Origin: Alphaproteobacteria bacterium
GTDB lineage: Bacteria; Pseudomonadota; Alphaproteobacteria; UBA8366; Aestuariispiraceae
Length of the DNA stretch: 24,960 nt
Reading direction: 5' to 3'
Assembly: GCA_006844765.1 (NCBI GenBank)
Contig: SPJV01000149.1
Coordinates: 1 to 24,960 of the forward strand
A program made the position numbers and the translations under genes. Under the pieces are notes generated by a model. It saw only the letters and a program-made list of their open reading frames with translations. It ran no database searches and was not told where the DNA came from. Shown here piece after piece: positions 7,089 through 13,637 of this stretch. How positions within the stretch are numbered: position 1 is the first letter of the stretch; each line of letters starts with the position of its first letter.

Positions 7089-7973
7089 TCACATATCCGC
7101 AACAAGATCGATGGGATTTGTAACCCGTCCTTCGATTGCCATTTTCAGTTTCTTGAGCGCACGGGATTCAAGCTGCCGGACGCGCTCCTTGCTGACGCCC
7201 AGATCCCGGCCGAGCTCTTCAAGTGTCGCCCCATCTTCGACGAGGCGGCGGCGGCGGATGATCGTCTGTTCGCGCTCGTTCAGTTCCCCAATCGCTTCGG
7301 CAAGCCAGCGGGACCGGGTTTCAGCATCCTTGGTCCCGGTGACTACTGTTTCCGGATCGGGGCGCTCACATTCCAGTTTGTCCATCCAGTTGGCATCGCC
7401 ATCCTCGCCGATCGGCGCGTGGAGCGATTTATCGGATGCGGCGAGCCGTTGCTCCATCACTTCCACATCCTCGATCCGCACCCGCAGTGACTCTGCGATG
7501 GTGCTGCGCTGATCATCGGTCATTTGTTGGGCAGAGGCATCAGCAATTTGGGCGCGCAGTCGACGGAGGTTGAAGAACAGGGATTTTTGGGCCGCTGTTG
7601 TTCCGGTCCGCACGATGGACCAATTGCGCAGCACATAGTCCTGCATCGAGGATCGGATCCACCAGGTCGCATAGGTTGAGAAGCGCACTTCGCGCTCCGG
7701 TTCAAATCGGGCGGCGGCCTGCATCAGGCCCACATTGCCTTCTTGAACCAGATCACCCATGGGCAGTCCGTAATTCTTGAACCGTCCGGCCATGCTGATC
7801 ACCAGCCGGGCATAGGCGCTTACGAGAGCATGAAGGGCTGTTTCATCTTCCTCATCCCGCCAACGACGGGCCAGGTCCAATTCCCCTTCCCGCGTCAACA
7901 AAGGCTGGCGCATAGAGGCCCGAATATAGCGCATATTCGCGCGGCGTGTATCCGGATCGTCAATATAACCCAT
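7089..7973 (-). CDS. rpoH: RNA polymerase sigma-32 (heat-shock) factor RpoH
   Basis: The protein has 294 residues. Region 2 is seen in YGLPMGDLVQEGNVGLMQA, FSTYATWWIRSSMQDYVL and RNWSIVRTGTT. The RpoH box QKSLFFNLRRLR, specific to this sigma group, follows. Region 4 with its helix-turn-helix is ATLEELGRDLGVSKERVRQL. It directs RNA polymerase to heat-shock promoters. I chose ATG 7971-7973 (MGYIDDPD), with AGGGGG 7 bases upstream; a reading from 8039 adds 22 unrelated residues. An AT-rich stretch around 8000-8015 lies in front and may contain the promoter. Alphaproteobacteria often have two rpoH copies; which one this is cannot be told here. Confidence 0.95.
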   Translation of the reverse strand: MGYIDDPDTRRANMRYIRASMRQPLLTREGELDLARRWRDEEDETALHALVSAYARLVISMAGRFKNYGLPMGDLVQEGNVGLMQAAARFEPEREVRFSTYATWWIRSSMQDYVLRNWSIVRTGTTAAQKSLFFNLRRLRAQIADASAQQMTDDQRSTIAESLRVRIEDVEVMEQRLAASDKSLHAPIGEDGDANWMDKLECERPDPETVVTGTKDAETRSRWLAEAIGELNEREQTIIRRRRLVEDGATLEELGRDLGVSKERVRQLESRALKKLKMAIEGRVTNPIDLVADM

Positions 7974-8141
7974 TTGCCTGCCCCCTAGTGTTAGACCTAG
8001 CTTATATTTATATACGGTCCTGGATCGGGGTTGGATCACAACTGATCAGAAACTTGGCACTGACTGTTATTCGAAAGTATCGACCAGGCGGCTTGCTCGG
8101 CCAAGAGTATCAATAGAGTACCAATTTTGTGGCGTGTTTTT

Positions 8142-8201
8142 GGACCAGATCGTTTAGGACCAGATCTTTTGGGACCAGATCTTTTGGGACCAGATCTTTT
8201 A
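8142..8201 (+). repeat. 15-bp tandem repeat (four units) directly abutting a ribosome binding site
   Basis: Units start at 8142, 8157, 8172 and 8187. Two are identical (GGACCAGATCTTTTG), one differs at the last base, and the first has CG for CT. Each contains AGATC(T/G). The array ends exactly at the AGGAG (8201-8205) that serves the AllA-like gene at 8213; the Shine-Dalgarno looks like the GGA start of a fifth, aborted unit. Confidence 0.88.
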
Positions 8202-8212
8202 GGAGATGAATG

Positions 8213-8881
8213 ATGCCTGATGTTGCTCCCATCTATATCTTTGATCCTGCGGATAAACCGTCGCTGCCGGTTTTTGAGGTGCCGTTGGTTGAGGCAACGG
8301 ATGTCTCCGTTGAAGGCTATGGGCGTCTCGTCGACGATCCCGATGAGTGTGAGATAGAGATCACGCGCTGGCCGGCGCAGGGCTGGCGGTCTGTAGATCC
8401 CGATACGGGCGATCAAGGCGGAACGGTTGAGGGGATTTTCCAGGGTGAGTGGCGGGGTGACTTGCTGTTCGGCTCTAACGAAGCCGTGGGTGGCAACTAC
8501 GTCCTTGGTTTCACGACGGACCCTCAAAAAGCGTCGAGTGAAGCCCAGACGGTAGAACGCACCCATGTTCATTTGTGGCACTTCAACTACCATCCCGATG
8601 GCGGACAGCTATTTTTCCCCCTCGACAAAAAGCCTTTTGTCGTCCCGGTGGCTCTACCCGGCGACGATCTAACACCGGAAAAGGTCATCGGGTTGTGGTG
8701 TGATGGCTCGCGGGGGCTCTATATCCATCCGAGTATCTGGCACGAGGGGATTTTCCCGGTCGATAACAACCAACGCTTCTTGGACCGCCAGGGTGCGGTA
8801 CATGCACGGGTTTCCTGTGACTTCGGTAAGGAATTTGGGGTTTATGTTGCTGTGCCTCTATCCTGGGATGCGCCGAAATAG
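8213..8881 (+). CDS. Ureidoglycolate lyase (AllA)-family protein, long form
   Basis: The protein has 222 residues. The C-terminal two thirds match the AllA cupin-like family: YHPDGGQLFFPLDKKPFVVP, then VALPGDDLTPEKV, GLYIHPSIWHEGIFPV and VHARVSCDFG. In E. coli AllA the equivalent segments are HPLGTQAF and NYHRNVWHHPLF. AllA splits ureidoglycolate into glyoxylate and urea in purine/allantoin breakdown. This protein is about 60 residues longer than E. coli AllA, mainly through an N-terminal addition and an insert around residues 60-110. No other allantoin-pathway gene is in the window, so the substrate is uncertain. ATG 8213 lies 7 bases after AGGAG; ATG 8210 is the alternative. The leader consists of a 15-bp tandem repeat. 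Confidence 0.75.
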   Translation: MPDVAPIYIFDPADKPSLPVFEVPLVEATDVSVEGYGRLVDDPDECEIEITRWPAQGWRSVDPDTGDQGGTVEGIFQGEWRGDLLFGSNEAVGGNYVLGFTTDPQKASSEAQTVERTHVHLWHFNYHPDGGQLFFPLDKKPFVVPVALPGDDLTPEKVIGLWCDGSRGLYIHPSIWHEGIFPVDNNQRFLDRQGAVHARVSCDFGKEFGVYVAVPLSWDAPK

Positions 8882-8935
8882 GGCCGGTGCGGCTGCAGCT
8901 GAAGGCAAAATACAACGAGCGAAGACGGGAGCCAA

Positions 8936-9778
8936 CTAGACAGAGAGGGTTTGCTCAACCGTCCCGTCGGGGGAGAGGCAAATGGCAGTCAGCGGACCTC
9001 CGCGTCCACAGCCTGTGTCCAGGGACAGGGTGAACTCGCCTTCTCGTATTGTGTGATCACCGGCTTCGGCCTGCTTGGCGGCATCAGGGTCGAAGCCGCG
9101 CACGATATGTTCAAAACCATGGTAGGGGGCGTCGATCTCTGTGAAGCTCTTTGCCGCCCACCAAAACGCGTCGGTTTGTTGGGTTAGAGGTTTTTCAACA
9201 TCAAGACCGGTATGGACAAACAGCATCGCGCCATCATCGGTATAGGCAGCGCGTTTCAGTGACAGCATCAGCGGATCGAAACCGGGCACGGTCCGGGCGG
9301 CTTCGCGCAAACGGTTGGTCCAATAGGTGATTGCCAAGGTGCCTTCGTTGGCGGCCAACATACCGGCCCCGGCGGTTGTTCCAAGCGCTTCCAAGGTCGG
9401 CTCCATGCCGTGCTCCAGCATCCAGCGGAGTATGGCTTTCGGATTACCGGCGAATTGCAGTTGCAGAAGCTTCGACCACATTTCCTCCTGCTGACCGCGC
9501 AGAAAGACGATGTCATCCGGCGATTGATAGGGAGGGAAAGAAAGAAACCAACGCCGGAATCGCACCAATTCGTCCAGGCATTCTAATGCGTAGGTACCGT
9601 AACCCGTATAGTTCCCCAGATAGACCAGCCTGTCACCGGGGCGCAGTTGGTCCGCCAGGGCATCGTGCAAACCGACCAGGCGCTCTGCCTCTCCATGGAC
9701 TGCAGCGATGGCCCATACGCGCTCACAGGCGCGAAGCACCGTGAATCGATCTGAGGGAGAGAGTGTGCTGGCAGACAT
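8936..9778 (-). CDS. Metallophosphoesterase-fold protein, probably inactive
   Basis: The protein has 280 residues and the layout of an ApaH/PrpE-type calcineurin-like phosphoesterase, but nearly every metal site is changed. The usual GDIHG is AAVHG (25-29), GDxVDRG is GNYTGYG (55-61), GNHE is GQQEE (95-99), and the late GHTP-type motif is RGFDP (227-231). Only FVHTGLD (187-193) and the closing DTGCGRGGPL (254-263) are near-normal. The open reading frame is intact and the fold-forming sequence is well kept, so this looks like a maintained pseudoenzyme rather than a decaying gene. It lies downstream of carD on the same strand with a strong hairpin in between. Function is unknown; a binding or regulatory role is inference. 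Confidence 0.8.
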   Translation of the reverse strand: MSASTLSPSDRFTVLRACERVWAIAAVHGEAERLVGLHDALADQLRPGDRLVYLGNYTGYGTYALECLDELVRFRRWFLSFPPYQSPDDIVFLRGQQEEMWSKLLQLQFAGNPKAILRWMLEHGMEPTLEALGTTAGAGMLAANEGTLAITYWTNRLREAARTVPGFDPLMLSLKRAAYTDDGAMLFVHTGLDVEKPLTQQTDAFWWAAKSFTEIDAPYHGFEHIVRGFDPDAAKQAEAGDHTIREGEFTLSLDTGCGRGGPLTAICLSPDGTVEQTLSV

Positions 9779-9802
9779 GGCGCAGCGGGCTCCGGGCTTT
9801 GA

Positions 9803-9837
9803 GAGCCGGCACCAGCGAATTTCCGCGGCGCCGGCTC
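9803..9837 (-). terminator. Strong GC-rich hairpin after carD
   Basis: GAGCCGGC (9803-9810) and GCCGGCTC (9830-9837) pair perfectly. In the leftward transcript a G-U and two further G-C pairs extend the stem to 11 bp, whereas the rightward transcript would have an A-C mismatch. It begins 13 bases after the carD stop. No U tract follows, so it may act as a Rho-dependent terminator, a 3' end stabiliser or an attenuator before the phosphoesterase gene. Confidence 0.5.
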
Positions 9838-9849
9838 AATTGCATCGTG

Positions 9850-10353
9850 TCAGGCAGCAGCCTTCTGCAGCATATCCTCTAACTTATCCGCGGCGTCTTC
9901 ATCGCCAATTTCTTCAATCGCAGCATATTCGCGTGCAAGCCGATCAAGGGCCGCCTGATAGAGCTGTCGCTCACTGTAGGATTGGTCAGGCTGGCTGGCA
10001 TTCCGGAACAAGTCGCGGACCACTTCGGCAATTGCGATTGGGTCGCCGGAGTTGATCTTTGCCTCATATTCCTGAGCGCGGCGCGACCACATCGTGCGGC
10101 GAACGCGGCTCTTACCCTTCAGCGTTTTCAACGCCGTCTTCATCTGATCTGGCGAGGACAGGCGGCGAAGGCCGGACTTGTCCGCCTTCGCGACGGGTAC
10201 GCGCAGGGTCATACGATCTTTGTCGAATTCAATAATAATCAATTCGAGCTTTTGACCCGCGATCTCTTGATCCTCAATACCCAGGACCTTGCCAACGCCA
10301 TGGGTCGGGTAGACGACATAGTCCCCTTTCCGGAACTCGGTCTTATCAGCCAT
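9850..10353 (-). CDS. carD: CarD-family transcriptional regulator
   Basis: The protein has 167 residues. The N-terminal RNA polymerase interaction domain is EFRKGDYVVYPTHGVGKV, with the LELIIIEFDKDRMTLRVPV strands. The C-terminal half is helical (LKTLKGKSRVRRTMWSRRAQ and following). CarD proteins bind the RNA polymerase beta subunit and stabilise open promoter complexes, notably at rRNA promoters. I start at ATG 10353, with an AAAGG about 12 bases upstream; a longer reading from 10455 adds 34 unrelated residues. It lies 502 bp downstream of fdxA on the same strand, a neighbourhood I recall from other Rhodospirillales. Confidence 0.93.
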   Translation of the reverse strand: MADKTEFRKGDYVVYPTHGVGKVLGIEDQEIAGQKLELIIIEFDKDRMTLRVPVAKADKSGLRRLSSPDQMKTALKTLKGKSRVRRTMWSRRAQEYEAKINSGDPIAIAEVVRDLFRNASQPDQSYSERQLYQAALDRLAREYAAIEEIGDEDAADKLEDMLQKAAA

Positions 10354-10855
10354 ACTTTTACTTACCTTTCGAAACAGGCACCCTGATGTCGCAATGGCGA
10401 CTGGGTGACTTCTCACGGGAAGAACGTTGCCAGGCTTCGTCTTCCTACATTTCAAACGCGCGCCAAGCTTTCCTGCACCTCCGCCTTAGATCGGTCGGAG
10501 GTGACGATTACCCCTTGTCGGTCGTTTGAATGCCCCTTTGCCTGCCCGCCTTCCAAACCGATGCTGCACAACCAGGCGAGAGCCATGACGTGCCGTGCGA
10601 AGATGCGACCGGTTGACGAGTGCAGCCGGACGCTCTGGAAAGCAAAACAGCCGCGCTACCGCGACCGCTTGCATACAAATGGGGGAACGGCCCTACTATG
10701 GGCACGGAAATCCCGCGCATGATCCTGCATCATAACATAAAATTTGCGGTTTTCCCAGCCCCCAGGACTGGGAAAGAGCGCAGCTTACGAATGCCCGCGA
10801 GACCGGAGCGACTTCCGTTCTTCCGGAACACTGCCATCCAGTGTTTCGTGCCAGG
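10354..10855 (-). other. 502-bp non-coding spacer between fdxA and carD with three hairpins
   Basis: No reading frame here looks like a protein. Three perfect inverted repeats are present: AACACTG/CAGTGTT (10827-10845, 5-base loop, just after the fdxA stop), TTTCCCAG/CTGGGAAA (10751-10775, 9-base loop) and CACCTCCG/CGGAGGTG (10476-10503, 12-base loop). None is followed by a U tract on either strand. A leftward TATGAT box lies at about 10730. The region could hold the carD promoter with a long leader, or a small RNA. I do not recognise it as a known RNA family. Confidence 0.5.
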
Positions 10856-11197
10856 TCAGGCTTCGGTATTTCCAGGGTTCGAACTGAAGTGTTGAGCGAA
10901 TTTGTCGGGGACACCCTTCCAATCATCCGCATCAGCCGGGGGATTACCCATGCGGGTGATGTTCGGCCATTTCTCAGCATATTCTTTGTTGAGTTCTAAC
11001 CACTTTTCCGCTTCGGATTCTGTGTCTGGAAGAATGGCTTCCGGTGGGCATTCCGGCTCGCACACGCCGCAATCAATGCACTCTTCCGGATCGATTACGA
11101 GCATGTTTTCACCCTCGTAGAAACAATCGACCGGACATACTTCGACACAGTCCATATGCTTGCATTTGATGCAGTCTTCGGTGACAACGTATGTCAT
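10856..11197 (-). CDS. fdxA: 7Fe ferredoxin FdxA
   Basis: The protein has 113 residues. The cysteine pattern is that of Azotobacter FdI-type seven-iron ferredoxins: C9, C17, C21 and C50 for the 3Fe-4S cluster and C25, C40, C43 and C46 for the 4Fe-4S cluster (CIKCKHMDCVEVCPVDC, then CIDCGVCEPECP). C12 is an extra cysteine equivalent to the free one in FdI. The acidic C-terminal tail is typical. It is a cytoplasmic low-potential electron carrier; the redox partner is unknown. The start ATG 11195-11197 follows GGAGG and GAAGGG sites; an upstream reading to 11293 adds 32 unrelated residues. It diverges from the DUF938 gene across a 169-bp spacer. Confidence 0.96.
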   Translation of the reverse strand: MTYVVTEDCIKCKHMDCVEVCPVDCFYEGENMLVIDPEECIDCGVCEPECPPEAILPDTESEAEKWLELNKEYAEKWPNITRMGNPPADADDWKGVPDKFAQHFSSNPGNTEA

Positions 11198-11366
11198 GCC
11201 CTTCAGGCCTCCTCGATAAGCGGGGTTTTCCCAGGGGCGGTGCTGACGCTTGACCCTTTTAGGGAAATCCAAGAAAAAGGTTATTCGGATCAACTTCTAG
11301 CCAAGAGGCCCCGGTTTACGCAACCGTTTTCATGTTATTGTGCTTTGATTAGAAGGGATCGGCCGT

Positions 11367-11990
11367 ATGAGTGTAGCATCAACAAACGCACCTGATCCCA
11401 GGCGATACTCACCCTCGGCGGCGCGAAACAAGGAACCGATCCTCTCGGTCCTGCGGGATGAAGTACCGAATGAGGGCACTATTTTGGAGATCGGCAGTGG
11501 CTCCGGTGAGCATGCCGTTCATCTGGCCGGTGCGCTTCCTGCGCTCACATGGCAGCCGACTGATCGTGATGAAACGGCGATGGCTGGAATTGATGCTCAT
11601 GTTCGCGCATCGGGACATAAGAATATCCTTAAAGCGCGGGTTTTGGACGTGATGCAGGGGCCCTGGAATTTGAGTGGGCCCTATGACGGCATTTTCTGCG
11701 CCAATGTGATCCATATCGCGCCGTGGGCAGTAGCAAAAGCGATCATCGAATCCGCGTCGGAGGTTCTCGTAGCCGGTGCGCCGCTGATCTTCTATGGCCC
11801 TTTTAGCCGGAATGCCGACTTCGAGGCGATGTCGAATGTCGAGTTCGACCGGAAACTCAGAGCAGAAAATCCGGATTGGGGCATTCGTGACCTCGAGGCG
11901 GAAGTTCAGCCTTTGGCGGAAGCAACAGGTTTCAGGCTGGCAGCATTGCATCGAATGCCGTCCAACAATTTAACGGTGGTGTTTCGCTAA
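11367..11990 (+). CDS. DUF938-family SAM-dependent methyltransferase-like protein
   Basis: The protein has 207 residues, the usual length of the family. Signatures are RRYSPSAARNKEPILSVL at the N-terminus, the SAM-binding LEIGSGSGEHAVHLA, LPALTWQPTDRDE, and a YDGIFCANVIHIAPW motif after the fourth strand. DUF938 proteins have a class I methyltransferase fold and no known substrate. AGAAGGGA lies upstream of ATG 11367 at normal distance. The gene is divergent from fdxA and convergent with purH, which ends 41 bp away. Confidence 0.9.
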   Translation: MSVASTNAPDPRRYSPSAARNKEPILSVLRDEVPNEGTILEIGSGSGEHAVHLAGALPALTWQPTDRDETAMAGIDAHVRASGHKNILKARVLDVMQGPWNLSGPYDGIFCANVIHIAPWAVAKAIIESASEVLVAGAPLIFYGPFSRNADFEAMSNVEFDRKLRAENPDWGIRDLEAEVQPLAEATGFRLAALHRMPSNNLTVVFR

Positions 11991-12030
11991 GAGTAAACGC
12001 GGTATTGCTGCCGCTGCGACAAGCTAGGTA

Positions 12031-13590
12031 TTAATGCCGGAAATGACGCATGCCGGTGAACAGCATGGCGATGCCTGCTTCATCGGCGAGCGCAATGACT
12101 TCGTCATCCCGCATTGAGCCACCCGGTTGGATGACGGCTGTCGCGCCGGCCTCCAAACAGACCTTCAAACCATCCGCGAATGGGAAGAAGGCATCAGAGG
12201 CGACGACCGATCCTTCCGTTCCCTGATGTTCTGCAGATTTGGATGCGGCAATGCGGGCTGAATCGACCCGGCTCATCTGGCCGGCGCCAATCCCGACTGT
12301 CGCGCCATCGCGCGCATACACGATGGCGTTTGACGCCACATGTTTGGTTACTTTCCAGGCGAAAAGGAGGTCGCGGTGCTCGGCGTCCGTGACCTCGCGC
12401 TTGGTTGCTGTTTTCAGCGCGTCCGGATCAAGCCGGCCATTATCACGAGATTGCGCCAAGATACCGCCCCCGACGGTTTTCAGGGAGATGTCCGTGACGT
12501 CCGGGTCGGGCATGGAATCGGTGATCAAAACCCGCAGATTTTTCTTAGTCGCGAGTGTTTCCAGGGCTTCTTCGGAAGCGCTTGGGGCAATGACAACTTC
12601 GAGGAAAAGCTCAGTCATGCGCTTGGCCAGCTCTGCATCAATTTTCCGGTTACAGGCGACGACACCGCCGAAGGCAGAGACGGGATCGCAGGCCAGCGCC
12701 TTGTCCCAGGCCTGACTTAAGGACGCGCCAACCGCAACGCCACAGGGATTTGCATGTTTGATGATCGCGATAGCAGGTTCATCTGTGAACTCCGCAGCGA
12801 CCTCAAAGGCAGCATCGGCATCATTGATGTTGTTGTAGCTGAGCTCTTTTCCCTGAACCCTGCGCGCCGAGGCAACGCCGGGTCGCGTGAAGCCGGGTCG
12901 CACATAAAGGGCTGCTTCCTGATGCGGGTTCTCGCCATAGCGCAGGGCCAGATCCCGACGGCCGGCAACGGCAATCCGCTTGGGCCAGAAGGCCCCTTGC
13001 TGCTGCGCCATCCAATTGGAGATCGCCGCATCATAGGACGCGGTTCGCGCATAAGCCTCGCGCGATAAAAACTTTCTCAGTTCCAGACTGATTGCGCCTG
13101 CGTTATCATCCATTTCCTTGATGATTGAGCCGTATTCTGCGGGGTCTGTGCAGACGCCGACATATTCGTGGTTCTTGGCCGCTGCACGGATCAATGCCGG
13201 ACCGCCGATATCAATATTCTCGATACAGTCTTCGTATGACGCGCCGGATCGCATGGTTTCGACGAAGGGGTAGAGATTGACCACGACCAGATCGATGGGT
13301 GAAAACTCGTGGGTTTCCATCGCAATCCGGTGTTTCTCATCATCTCTCCGCGCTAGAATGCCGCCATGAATGGCCGGGTGCAGGGTCTTAACACGACCAT
13401 CCATGATTTCAGGGAACCCGGTGAAAGTGGAGACTTCCGTTACCGCCAGGCCAGCCTCCTTCAGAACTTTCGCCGATCCGCCGGTCGAGAGCAGCCGCAC
13501 TTTATGCCGTGCCAGCGCTTCCGCGAATTCGACAAGTCCTGTCTTATCGGACACCGAGATGAGCGCGCGTGCGATCGGTGTTTCGGCCAT
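12031..13590 (-). CDS. purH: Bifunctional AICAR formyltransferase/IMP cyclohydrolase PurH
   Basis: The protein has 519 residues and catalyses the last two steps of de novo IMP synthesis. The N-terminal cyclohydrolase (MGS-like) domain shows ISVSDKTGLVEFAEAL, LLSTGGSAKVLKEAG and GRVKTLHPAIHGGIL. The C-terminal formyltransferase domain has the catalytic KHANPCG motif and RYGENPHQEAALY. ATG 13588-13590 follows an AAAGGA site; a reading from 13641 adds 17 unrelated residues and would overlap the gene in front. It lies 47 bp downstream of the CapD/WbpM-type gene on the same strand with no visible terminator between, so read-through from the polysaccharide operon is likely. Confidence 0.97.
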   Translation of the reverse strand: MAETPIARALISVSDKTGLVEFAEALARHKVRLLSTGGSAKVLKEAGLAVTEVSTFTGFPEIMDGRVKTLHPAIHGGILARRDDEKHRIAMETHEFSPIDLVVVNLYPFVETMRSGASYEDCIENIDIGGPALIRAAAKNHEYVGVCTDPAEYGSIIKEMDDNAGAISLELRKFLSREAYARTASYDAAISNWMAQQQGAFWPKRIAVAGRRDLALRYGENPHQEAALYVRPGFTRPGVASARRVQGKELSYNNINDADAAFEVAAEFTDEPAIAIIKHANPCGVAVGASLSQAWDKALACDPVSAFGGVVACNRKIDAELAKRMTELFLEVVIAPSASEEALETLATKKNLRVLITDSMPDPDVTDISLKTVGGGILAQSRDNGRLDPDALKTATKREVTDAEHRDLLFAWKVTKHVASNAIVYARDGATVGIGAGQMSRVDSARIAASKSAEHQGTEGSVVASDAFFPFADGLKVCLEAGATAVIQPGGSMRDDEVIALADEAGIAMLFTGMRHFRH

Positions 13591-13637
13591 GATGAGATCC
13601 TTTCGGTCGGGGTCGTCCAAATTGGTTGGTGGTGTTC

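Noticed and set aside
8036..8593. Leftward frame of 185 codons with RSGPK repeats
   Set aside because: It is antisense to the AllA-like gene and its repeat array; the AllA-like frame has clear homology and a ribosome binding site.
10486..10674. Basic 62-codon leftward frame in the fdxA-carD spacer, considered as a small RNA-binding (S4-like) protein
   Set aside because: No ribosome binding site, no recognisable S4 motif, and other frames of the same stretch are equally open. Not supported.
10870..10890. GGTTCGAACTG resembling a tRNA T-loop
   Set aside because: It lies inside the fdxA coding sequence (C-terminal codons), with no cloverleaf around it. Similar T-loop-like strings at about 18080 and 15650 are also coding.
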